Assembly: GCA_937927445.1 (NCBI GenBank)
Contig: CALAOB010000008.1
Location: 1-7,391 of the forward strand
DNA from: an uncultured Oribacterium sp.
GTDB taxonomy: Bacteria; Bacillota; Clostridia; Lachnospirales; Lachnospiraceae
Direction of reading: 5' to 3'
DNA: 7,391 nt
How positions within the stretch are numbered: the stretch's first letter is position 1; each line of letters starts with the position of its first letter. Below are positions 1 through 6,249 of the stretch, piece after piece. The position numbers were made by a program, and so were the translations under genes. The notes beneath the pieces are model-generated. The model was not told where the DNA came from. It made no database searches and saw nothing but the letters and a program-made list of their open reading frames with translations.

Positions 1-1518
1 CACCCGGACGATCGGCTTCGGCAGCTCGATCCGGCCCTTCTCCCGGTTCAGGACGATCGGCGCGTGGCTCGTCGTGCTTTCCTGCGGCAGCTGTCCGGCG
101 ACCTTCGGCTTCGTATCCTCCTCGGTCTTCTCCGAGAGATGAATCGTCTCCGGTACGGTTTCCTGCACCTTCGCCTCCATCACGGCGGCATCCTGGGATG
201 CCGCGGCCTTCGCCGCACTGTCGTCGGTGAGCCGGATATAGGCCTGGCCAATGCTTCGGTCGTCCATGCTGTAGTCCACCCGGGCGAAGGAGCCGTCGGC
301 CTTTTCCTGATCGGAAAGATCATAGCGCATCGAACGCTGGACACTGTCGAAGCTTTCGCTCTTCGGGAGTGTCACATGGTTGGATGCATCGATGGTGAAA
401 TCCAGTGTATTCACAAGCTGGATGCCGTCCACCTTCAGATTCGAAGCGAGCTGATTGTAGCTCTCATCGGCGCTGCCGACCTCGAGGGACTGGAAGCGGT
501 CATAGCCGAAATTAAAGAGGTTCCGTGTATCCCGGTACTGCGAGTTGTGTCCGTTCAGGATGACACAGATCAGCGTCATACCGTCACGTTCACAGGCCGT
601 CACCAGCGTGTTGCCGGCGAGGGTCGTGTAACCGGTCTTGCCGGCGAACACACCCGGATAGTAATCCGAGAAGGAACGTCGCATCATGTGGTGATGGGCG
701 TAGATCGTGTTTTCCGGTGCATCCGCGTCCGGATACTTGCTGATCGGCGCATGAGTATAGACCTGCGTCGCGTCGATGGAGCGGAAGGTATCGTTTTTTA
801 TCGCGTACTGCATGATCTTCGCGAAATCCGCCGCACAGGTATAGTGCTCCGGATTATTCAGACCTGACGGGTTCGCGAAATGCGAATTCACACAGCCAAG
901 CTCCGCCGCCTTCTGGTTCATGAGCTCCGCAAACTTTTCATTGGAGCCTGCGATGTACTCGGCGAGGGCGTTTGCACAGTCGTTGGCCGACTGGAGCAGA
1001 AGACCATAGAGACAGTCCCGTACGGAGAGTTTATCGCCCGGAACCGCGCCGATGATCGTCGAATTCTGCTCGAGATTCCCATTGACCGCGGCATAGGAGA
1101 AGGTGACCTTGTCTTCGAGATTCGTACAGTTCTCGAGGACGATGATGGCGGTCAGCACCTTCGTGATCGAAGCCGGGTAGTAGGAGTTCGTCGCGTTCTT
1201 TTCATACAGCACAGCGCCGGAATCGGCATCGATGAGAATCGCACCCTCGGATTCGACCGCGAAGTCCGGTGTCGGCCAGGTCGCCGCATAGGCGGTGAGA
1301 GGTGCGAATCCGCTCGCAGACAGGGTGGCACCGAGTGCCGATGTCATCGAACGTCCGGCATCCGTGAGGATGTTCGCGGACGACGACATTGCCCCGGACC
1401 GCGTCGCCCCGGACGGATCCGGAACGGCGGTGACGGACAGCAGTGAGAGCGCACTCAGTGTCAGGAGGCTTCGTCGGACGAAGCGCTGTAAAGTTTTCAT
1501 TTGTTTCTTATGCTTCAT
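1..1518 (-). CDS. Serine-type D-alanyl-D-alanine carboxypeptidase (peptidase S11, PBP5/DacF-like), 3' end beyond window
   Basis: Predicted exported D,D-carboxypeptidase that removes the terminal D-Ala from peptidoglycan pentapeptides outside the membrane. The frame is open for 506 codons and runs off base 1, so the C-terminus is missing. All three penicillin-binding motifs are visible: SITK (S117 nucleophile, K120), SAN (177-179) and KTG (294-296). The family stretch with ILIDADSGAVLYEKN lies near residues 95-107. A basic n-region and a Leu/Ser/Val-rich core (about 17-32) form a signal peptide. It is followed by an unusual Ser/Gly/Ala-rich segment of about 45 residues before the catalytic domain. 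Residues after about 345 fit the PBP5 C-terminal beta domain, followed by a Glu/Lys/Pro-rich tail. I chose the ATG at 1518 because AAGGA (1528-1524) lies 5 nt upstream; the in-frame ATG at 1500 has no clear Shine-Dalgarno. The gene overlaps the kinase stop by 11 nt, so co-transcription and translational coupling are likely. Very confident of family; the exact paralogue is not assigned. Confidence 0.95.
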   Translation of the reverse strand, partial: MKHKKQMKTLQRFVRRSLLTLSALSLLSVTAVPDPSGATRSGAMSSSANILTDAGRSMTSALGATLSASGFAPLTAYAATWPTPDFAVESEGAILIDADSGAVLYEKNATNSYYPASITKVLTAIIVLENCTNLEDKVTFSYAAVNGNLEQNSTIIGAVPGDKLSVRDCLYGLLLQSANDCANALAEYIAGSNEKFAELMNQKAAELGCVNSHFANPSGLNNPEHYTCAADFAKIMQYAIKNDTFRSIDATQVYTHAPISKYPDADAPENTIYAHHHMMRRSFSDYYPGVFAGKTGYTTLAGNTLVTACERDGMTLICVILNGHNSQYRDTRNLFNFGYDRFQSLEVGSADESYNQLASNLKVDGIQLVNTLDFTIDASNHVTLPKSESFDSVQRSMRYDLSDQEKADGSFARVDYSMDDRSIGQAYIRLTDDSAAKAAASQDAAVMEAKVQETVPETIHLSEKTEEDTKPKVAGQLPQESTTSHAPIVLNREKGRIELPKPIVRV

Positions 1519-3682
1519 TTGTATCCTTGGCAGCGGTCTTCAGCACGATCGCGGCCTTATACAGGTCGCCATCGATGGAGATGACGAGCTCGCCATCCAT
1601 TAATTTCGTGAGGCTCTTCGCGATCGAGAGACCGAGGCCCGAGCCCTCTGTGGTCCGGCTGACATCACCGCGCACGAAACGCTCGGTGAGCTCCTCCGGG
1701 GAGATATTCAGCGGACGGGAGGAGATGTTTTTGATCGTGCAGGCAGCGGTGCCCGTCTCCGGGTCTTCAGTGACATCCACGTAGACGCGGGAGCCACGAA
1801 GCGCATACTTGTAGCAGTTGTTCAGCAGGTTCTCGATGACACGCCAGAGGTGGCGGCCATCGGCACGGATCATGACCGGATGCTCTGGATAGCTGAGAAC
1901 CATCTCGAGCTTCGCAGCCGAGGTCTTATCCTCGAACTCACCGAGCGCCTGCTCGACGATCTCCGTGTAGTTGATATCGGCGAAGTCGATCTTCACGTTG
2001 CCGGAGCTTGCCTTGCTGGCTTCGACTAGATCCTCCGTCAGTGTCTTCAGACGTGTGGACTTCTGATCGAGCACCTTCAGATACGCCTGCACGTTCGGAT
2101 TATCGATGTTCTCGCGCTTCAGGAGATCGACATAGCTGATGATGGAGGTCAGCGGCGTCTTCAGGTCATGGGAGACGTTCGTGATGAGGTCTGCCTTCAG
2201 ACGCTCTGCCTTGACCTGTTCATCCACAGCCTGACTGAGTCCGGTGGCGATACGCCAGGCGTAGCAGTCGATCGCGAGTATGATGATCACGATGCCGAGT
2301 GCCGACAGGAAGGCCCGCAGGCTCTGTGCCTGGAAGAAATGGACGAAGAGCGTTACGACCATACCGGCAGCCAGCAGATTCGGCAGTACGAAGAGCACAT
2401 AGGTAAATATCTTCGGGGAGGTCTTTTCCGCCGCATGGATATAGTGCCCGATGAGACCGGCGATGCCGTTCAGAAGCGAATCCGTCCAGAGACGACCGGC
2501 TTTAAAGCTGCGCACGATCGAGAGCGTGAGTGGCAGTGCCACGAAGTAATCCGCGAGGAAGCGGATGCAGTTCTCCCAGAAGCTCCAGCTGTCGATGACG
2601 CCGAGGATGTTTTCGAGCGAGCTCAGGAACACCGGCGTGACGAGGAAGGCGATCAGTCCCCAGAGGGCACCGATCAGCATCCGAAGCTCGACCGGCAGAT
2701 GATCAAACGGAAGAAGATGGGCCTTCTGGTCACTTTTCTCCCCGCTGCGTCCGGTCCAGGTGATGAGAAGCACGAGGCTTACAATGAAGCTGAGGCTCGA
2801 GATGATCAGAAGCGTCAGACCGATGATGCTGTTTTCACGTCGCTCGTTATACTCCTGCGAAGCGTCTGCAAAGGCATCCCGCACCGGAAAGCTGGTGTCG
2901 ATACCCGTGGAAAAACGATACTGGCTGTTGCTGCCGAACGGGCTTCTCGCCTGCAGCAGCATGATGAGATCCTGCGGGAGATCGTGATAGTCTGAGCTGA
3001 CCTCCAGTGAACTCGAATCGGTATAGGCATACTTCGGAAGGCTGCGGATCTCGTCCTCGCTCAGTGACGGAGCGTTGGTATAGACGCGGCTTTCCTGATC
3101 CTTCTGGTAGCTGACATTAAAATAGAAGTTCGTACGTGCAGGATCAAATTCGCTCTTGACGGCATAGTAGCGCGCCAGATAGCTGAGCGCTTCCTTCGTC
3201 AGTGTACCGAGCGACATCTGCCCATCGGTCGGGCTCTGCTGCTTATAGTTCGGCATATACGCCCGGTACTGCACGACGATCTGATGCTTCAGCTCATCCA
3301 TCTCCTTCGTGACGGTCGCAGAACCGCCCTCCCGAAGCTGGTTTTTCGTATCGAAGTAGTAGCCCATGGAACGCCCGTACTGGATGAGATAATCCAGGGA
3401 ATAGGAAACGTTCTGACCATTGACGTCGGCCTGTGCGATGATCTGATTCAGATTCAGCTTGCCGTCCTCCTCGAAGATATCCGTGAGCTTGATATAGTCA
3501 AAGACGTCGGTCATGGTCTGGTGGGCCTGGTTCTCGAAGGCGTTACTCTCGATGTAGTCCGGCTGCGACACATACTCGAGCGCATTCCCGCCCGCCGCGC
3601 CGAAGGTGAGGATGCCGATGCTCACGAGCACCATCAGGATGGCGATGGCGTTTACGATCGCACTGATTACTTTTTTGATCAT
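1508..3682 (-). CDS. Polytopic membrane sensor histidine kinase
   Basis: Sensor kinase of a two-component system, 724 aa, predicted to autophosphorylate and pass phosphate to the regulator encoded just upstream. An N-terminal membrane helix (about 6-28) precedes an extracytoplasmic region of about 255 residues (30-284) that I do not recognise. Further hydrophobic segments follow at about 286-309, 334-355, 373-391, 403-414, 425-450 and 456-475. There is no obvious HAMP domain; a short linker leads into the HisKA domain with NVSHDLKTPLTS (phosphoacceptor H505). In the ATPase domain the N box is ENLLNNCYKYA (N622 near its centre), the F box is ERFVRGD and the G2 box is EGSGLGLS (680-686). The usual DxGxG (G1) motif is replaced by KNISSRPLN (651-659), a variant I have seen in other Firmicute kinases, so it need not mean inactivity. 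Its ATG overlaps the regulator's stop as TAATG, and its 3' end overlaps the carboxypeptidase start. The ligand cannot be told from sequence; the context suggests cell-envelope stress or a wall precursor. Confidence 0.95.
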   Translation of the reverse strand: MIKKVISAIVNAIAILMVLVSIGILTFGAAGGNALEYVSQPDYIESNAFENQAHQTMTDVFDYIKLTDIFEEDGKLNLNQIIAQADVNGQNVSYSLDYLIQYGRSMGYYFDTKNQLREGGSATVTKEMDELKHQIVVQYRAYMPNYKQQSPTDGQMSLGTLTKEALSYLARYYAVKSEFDPARTNFYFNVSYQKDQESRVYTNAPSLSEDEIRSLPKYAYTDSSSLEVSSDYHDLPQDLIMLLQARSPFGSNSQYRFSTGIDTSFPVRDAFADASQEYNERRENSIIGLTLLIISSLSFIVSLVLLITWTGRSGEKSDQKAHLLPFDHLPVELRMLIGALWGLIAFLVTPVFLSSLENILGVIDSWSFWENCIRFLADYFVALPLTLSIVRSFKAGRLWTDSLLNGIAGLIGHYIHAAEKTSPKIFTYVLFVLPNLLAAGMVVTLFVHFFQAQSLRAFLSALGIVIIILAIDCYAWRIATGLSQAVDEQVKAERLKADLITNVSHDLKTPLTSIISYVDLLKRENIDNPNVQAYLKVLDQKSTRLKTLTEDLVEASKASSGNVKIDFADINYTEIVEQALGEFEDKTSAAKLEMVLSYPEHPVMIRADGRHLWRVIENLLNNCYKYALRGSRVYVDVTEDPETGTAACTIKNISSRPLNISPEELTERFVRGDVSRTTEGSGLGLSIAKSLTKLMDGELVISIDGDLYKAAIVLKTAAKDTNEA
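1524..1528 (-). promoter_or_regulatory. Ribosome binding site for the carboxypeptidase (decides start 1518)
   Basis: AAGGA on the minus strand, 5 nt before the ATG at 1518 and inside the last codons of the histidine kinase. The downstream in-frame ATG at 1500 is preceded only by A-rich sequence, so this site favours the longer protein, which gains the basic residues MKHKKQ at the start of its signal peptide. Confidence 0.7.
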
Positions 3683-4389
3683 TACTTGTCGCCGTCCTGC
3701 TTCTCGATCTTATAGCCGACACCCCAGACGACCTTGAGGTAGCGCGGCTCACGCGGATTGATCTCGATCTTTTCACGGATATGGCGGATGTGCACCGCGA
3801 CGGTGTTATCCGCGCCGATCGCCTGCTCGTTCCAGATCGAGGTGTAGATGTCGTCGATAGAGAACACCTTGCCTGCGTTCTTTACGAGCAGCAGCAGGAT
3901 GTTGTACTCGATCGGGGTCAGCTTGATCGGATTGCCATCGACGGTGACCTCCTTCGTGTCATCGTTCATGACGAGACCGCCACAGGCATAGACATTTTCG
4001 CTCTCTGTTTCACCCATGTTGCCGAGCTGTGTGTAGCGGCGCAGCTGAGACTTTACGCGGGCCACCAGCTCGAGCGGATTGTACGGTTTCGTGAGATAGT
4101 CATCGGCGCCGACATTGAGACCGAGGATCTTATCGTTATCCTCCCCCTTTGCGGAGAGCATGATGATCGGAATCGAGCTTGTTTCACGTACCTTCAGTAC
4201 AGTGTGTACACCATCGAGCCCCGGCATCATCACATCGACGATCAGAAGATCAACTTTATTCTTTTCCATGATGTCCAGTACATCATAGCCATCGTAGGCT
4301 TTTAAAACATGAAAGCCCTCACCGGTCAGGTAGATGGAAATCGCCTCGACGATCTGCTTATCGTCATCGCATACCAGAATTGTCTGCAT
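3682..4389 (-). CDS. OmpR/PhoB-family response regulator (VanR-like)
   Basis: DNA-binding response regulator, 235 aa, full length for the family. The receiver domain (about 1-118) has the acidic cluster CDDD (7-10), phosphoacceptor D52 in LLIVDVMMPG, S79 in the IIMLSA strand and K101 in LTKPYNPLEL. The C-terminal winged helix (about 135-230) contains LTPIEYNILLLL, the recognition-helix region with DNTVAVHIRHIREKIE, and the terminal wing VVWGVGYKIEK. It is the first gene of the operon with the histidine kinase (1-nt TAATG overlap) and the D,D-carboxypeptidase. It is therefore the likely phosphorylation partner of that kinase and may regulate its own operon. The start at 4389 is set by a strong GGAGG 6 nt upstream. 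Sequence style is close to VanR-type regulators, but no van resistance enzymes (VanH/A/X) are present here, so I do not call it vanR. Confidence 0.96.
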   Translation of the reverse strand: MQTILVCDDDKQIVEAISIYLTGEGFHVLKAYDGYDVLDIMEKNKVDLLIVDVMMPGLDGVHTVLKVRETSSIPIIMLSAKGEDNDKILGLNVGADDYLTKPYNPLELVARVKSQLRRYTQLGNMGETESENVYACGGLVMNDDTKEVTVDGNPIKLTPIEYNILLLLVKNAGKVFSIDDIYTSIWNEQAIGADNTVAVHIRHIREKIEINPREPRYLKVVWGVGYKIEKQDGDK

Positions 4390-4395
4390 AGAAAA

Positions 4396-4400
4396 CCTCC
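4396..4400 (-). promoter_or_regulatory. Ribosome binding site of the response regulator
   Basis: GGAGG on the minus strand with a 6-nt spacer to the ATG at 4389. It is the only strong Shine-Dalgarno at the head of the three-gene operon, and it fixes the regulator start. Confidence 0.85.
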
Positions 4401-4426
4401 ATGAAAAAATATAAATTAACTACATT

Positions 4427-4455
4427 AGTATACCGTACTATGAGGAGCAATGCAA
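4427..4455 (-). promoter_or_regulatory. Sigma-A-type promoter of the regulator/kinase/carboxypeptidase operon
   Basis: Minus-strand -10 TATACT (4432-4427, 5/6 to consensus), a 17-nt spacer and a poor -35 TTGCAT (4455-4450, 3/6). The start site would fall near 4420, giving a leader of about 30 nt that includes the GGAGG site. The weak -35 beside a good -10 fits a promoter that needs an activator, possibly the operon's own regulator (inference). An imperfect dyad, TAGTA-n5-TACTA, spans 4426-4440 over the -10. Confidence 0.65.
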
Positions 4456-4489
4456 AAAAAGAAAGCATCGAAATATGTGACGGTTTTAT

Positions 4490-4528
4490 TAATATAAAAG
4501 AAGAGCTGTGCAGCGGGCACAGCTCTTC
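4490..4528 (-). terminator. Intrinsic terminator of the SH3b-protein gene
   Basis: A perfect 12-bp inverted repeat, GAAGAGCTGTGC (4500-4511) and GCACAGCTCTTC (4517-4528), encloses a 5-nt AGCGG loop. Read on the minus strand it is followed by TTTT and then AT-rich sequence. It starts 18 nt after the stop codon of the SH3b gene and separates that gene from the promoter of the downstream operon on the same strand. Confidence 0.85.
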
Positions 4529-4546
4529 GGGTGATGTTATGCGGAT

Positions 4547-5857
4547 TCAGGCGGCAGGGGTTTCTGCAGCTGGTGTTTCTGCGGCTACCGGCTGAACGAA
4601 ATCGCTCTTGATGTAGGCATCCTCGCCGTTGTAGTCGATATTGACCCAGCCATCGGCTTCACCCTTATAGGTGACCTGCGTGCCGGCATCGAGAACGGCG
4701 AGTACACGGCAGTCGGTATTCGGCTCGGTACGAACCTTGACGCCGGTCGTGGTCATATAGATCGCGGTCGTCGGCTCCGGTGCGGCCGTTGTCTCTGGAA
4801 CGATCGGTTCGGTCTCCATCACCGGCTCGGTGGCGGCTACGGTGGCAGCTGGTGTCGTCTCGATCGTCGAACTGCCGGAGTTGCCCATCAGAACGCGGAT
4901 CAGAATGACCGCGAGGATGAGACAGAGAATCGGAATCACATACTTCAGGATACCGTACAGATCCAGCTCCTGCTTTCTGCCCTTCTGACCGCCACGTGGA
5001 CGGTTAGCGTTGCGACGACCAGAAGCGGCTGCCCGCTTCGCTGTACTGGCTGCGGCCGGACGACGATTTCCATTCCGGGATACGCGCTCGGAATCACGAA
5101 GCGGCCGGGTCGGACGCTGGTTTGTATTCCGACTGGAGCGGTGATGCACAGTACTGCCGGAACGACGTGGTGCATTTCCTAGTGGAAGATCGACACCACT
5201 CGCATCGAAGGATGAACGTGGTGCTGTAGCAGCTCCTGCGCCGAAATCTTCCGAACCGGCAGCCGTATCGTATCCGCCCTCGTTTTCTGTCGCAGTATAA
5301 CGGCGCACGGTATCTGCATCGTCTGAACCGTCTGCCTCATAGCTGCTGCTCACGCTGTCTGCTGCATCTGTAGAAGCATACGAATCTGAACCTGCCGCAG
5401 CGAAACTTCGCTCACCTGCCGCCGGCCCGCTGTAACCGCTGGAGAAGCGGCTGGAACCCTGGAAGCTGCGTGTTTCATAGCCGCCTCCGGATGAACGCTG
5501 CGCGTTCGAGTCTACATAATGCTCGAGTGCATCCTTCAGAAGAGAGAAGGAATCATTCGCCGCCTGCGCCGTCGCCTGGACACCGTTCTCGGTCTGCTCC
5601 GCATATAAACGGATGGCGTGATACTGATCCCGCGTCTCCTTTGAAATCAGCCGGTTTTCAAACAGCTGCTCGATATCACTCTCGAGATTGTTCGAAACGA
5701 GAACCGCCTTATCCACCTGCATACGGACGATCCGCTTCAGAATCTCACGGTCCAGAACCATGGCTTCAGCATAGCGACCGTTCAGAATATTCTGCTGAGC
5801 CTCATTTAAGTCGGTGCGAATTTTGCCCCAGATACTAGCTTCTCTTGGTGTTGGCAT
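4547..5857 (-). CDS. Membrane-anchored bacterial SH3 (SH3b) domain protein with DUF4145/HEPN-like N-terminus
   Basis: Predicted bitopic membrane protein, 436 aa, with a cytoplasmic N-terminus and an extracytoplasmic C-terminus. Residues 1-117 are helical and resemble DUF4145 (HEPN-like), ending near LISKETRDQYHAIRLYAEQ; I do not see the RX4-6H nuclease motif. Residues 120-225 are low complexity (Ser, Gly, Tyr, Asp, Ala). Residues 231-295 are strongly basic, with about 17 Arg. One membrane helix follows (300-324), and the charge distribution agrees with an inside N-terminus. After it come a Thr/Glu/Pro/Ala linker (330-366) and an SH3_3-type domain (about 367-423), with GVKVRTEPNTDCRVLAVLDAG and DGWVNIDYNGEDAYIKSDFV. 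The tail repeats AAETP twice. SH3b domains commonly bind cell-wall peptides, so an envelope-attachment or wall-sensing role is likely but unproven. An in-frame ATG at 5881 would add 8 residues; I chose 5857 because AAGGAGG lies 6 nt upstream. Monocistronic, with its own promoter and terminator. Confidence 0.9.
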   Translation of the reverse strand: MPTPREASIWGKIRTDLNEAQQNILNGRYAEAMVLDREILKRIVRMQVDKAVLVSNNLESDIEQLFENRLISKETRDQYHAIRLYAEQTENGVQATAQAANDSFSLLKDALEHYVDSNAQRSSGGGYETRSFQGSSRFSSGYSGPAAGERSFAAAGSDSYASTDAADSVSSSYEADGSDDADTVRRYTATENEGGYDTAAGSEDFGAGAATAPRSSFDASGVDLPLGNAPRRSGSTVHHRSSRNTNQRPTRPLRDSERVSRNGNRRPAAASTAKRAAASGRRNANRPRGGQKGRKQELDLYGILKYVIPILCLILAVILIRVLMGNSGSSTIETTPAATVAATEPVMETEPIVPETTAAPEPTTAIYMTTTGVKVRTEPNTDCRVLAVLDAGTQVTYKGEADGWVNIDYNGEDAYIKSDFVQPVAAETPAAETPAA

Positions 5858-5863
5858 CAGAAA

Positions 5864-5870
5864 CCTCCTT
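5864..5870 (-). promoter_or_regulatory. Ribosome binding site of the SH3b-protein gene (decides start 5857)
   Basis: A perfect AAGGAGG on the minus strand, 6 nt before the ATG at 5857. It lies inside the extra codons that a start at 5881 would translate, so it argues for the shorter protein. Confidence 0.88.
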
Positions 5871-5922
5871 GACGGGAACATGTCCCAGCGCCGGAAAACG
5901 GCACGGAAAGATATTTTTTTGA

Positions 5923-5943
5923 GAAAAAAGAATGTCTTTTTTC
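5923..5943 (-). other. A/T-rich hairpin in the leader of the SH3b-protein gene
   Basis: A 9-bp inverted repeat, GAAAAAAGA (5923-5931) and TCTTTTTTC (5935-5943), with a 3-nt loop, lies between the predicted transcription start (about 5966) and the ribosome binding site. The stem is almost all A-T pairs. It could affect leader stability or early termination, but could also be chance in an AT-rich spacer. Confidence 0.35.
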
Positions 5944-5972
5944 GGAAAAACCTTCTTTAAATATACAGTCTA

Positions 5973-6001
5973 AGTATAACCAATTTCCAAAATCACTTCA
6001 A
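5973..6001 (-). promoter_or_regulatory. Sigma-A-type promoter of the SH3b-protein gene
   Basis: Minus-strand -35 TTGAAG (6001-5996, 4/6), a 17-nt spacer and -10 TATACT (5978-5973, 5/6). The predicted start near 5966 gives a leader of about 108 nt, long for a simple gene. Confidence 0.7.
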
Positions 6002-6063
6002 GGAAAAAGCATTTTTTCAGTCACGCAGCTACTCCTTCCTGAAGCACCAGAAGTGTAGCCGTT

Positions 6064-6140
6064 CAGGCAGGGGACCCGGCTTGATTTCACACGGTCTCTA
6101 TGTATGGCCTCCGTTGCCGCCCCTCCGGGTCCCCTGCTTG
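6064..6140 (+). repeat. Palindromic intergenic repeat (MITE/REP-like), left copy
   Basis: A GC-rich 77-bp element bounded by terminal inverted repeats. The core GCAGGGGACCCGG (6067-6079) is perfectly matched by CCGGGTCCCCTGC (6125-6137); the outermost bases pair with one mismatch at 6138. The interior carries a short ACGG/CCGT pairing. It is 75/77 identical to the reverse complement of 6930-7006; the differences are at 6101 (T for C) and 6138 (T for C). Similarity continues leftward through TGTAGCCGTTC (about 6054-6064), with a 4-nt length difference from the other copy. No target-site duplication and no transposase are visible. Confidence 0.85.
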
Positions 6141-6166
6141 CGACTGTGCGGAATGTATGTTACACT
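6138..6166 (+). promoter_or_regulatory. Candidate trmB promoter (extended -10)
   Basis: -35 TTGCGA (6138-6143, 4/6), a 17-nt spacer and -10 TACACT (6161-6166, 4/6), with TG at 6158-6159 giving an extended -10. The first three bases of the -35 are the last bases of the left palindromic repeat. The start would fall near 6173, about 77 nt before the ATG. No better promoter was seen: a TATACA at 6222-6227 lacks a -35. Confidence 0.45.
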
Positions 6167-6249
6167 GCGAAAAACCGTTGTTTTTGTGCACGTCTCGAAG
6201 GCGAGTGCAGAATCGGCATCCTATACATAGAAACAGAAAGTGAAAGATT

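Larger units (their letters stand above)
5858..6249. other. Divergent intergenic region between the SH3b gene and trmB
   Basis: This 392-nt spacer holds no supported gene. From left to right it contains the SH3b ribosome binding site and leader, that gene's promoter (5973-6001), the left copy of the palindromic repeat (6064-6140), a candidate trmB promoter (6138-6166) and the trmB leader. The leader has two possible weak hairpins: AAAAAC/GTTTTT at 6170-6185, and a bulged stem with CTCG-AAGG-CGAG around 6187-6209. No riboswitch or T-box signature was recognised. Confidence 0.7.

Noticed and set aside
64..1446. Long plus-strand open frames (64-867, 880-1446)
   Set aside because: They are antisense to the carboxypeptidase, whose frame carries all three catalytic motifs. 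Their translations are low-quality Arg/Val/Ile-rich sequences without domains.
2168..2995. Plus-strand open frame of 275 codons
   Set aside because: Antisense shadow of the histidine kinase; rich in Glu/Asp/Arg, no ribosome binding site and no recognisable domain.
4401..4595. Short plus-strand frame starting MKKYKLTT
   Set aside because: It lies over the operon promoter and the terminator hairpin, has no Shine-Dalgarno in its own direction, and ends inside the SH3b gene on the other strand.
6052..6166. Possible outer inverted repeat AGTGTAGC (6052-6059) and GTTACACT (6159-6166) around the left palindromic element
   Set aside because: Only 7 of 8 bases match and the right copy lacks an equivalent, so chance is likely. 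The right part also overlaps the -10 proposed for trmB.
6173..6249. Riboswitch or T-box in the trmB leader
   Set aside because: Only short weak hairpins are visible in about 77 nt, and none of the conserved T-box or riboswitch cores is present.
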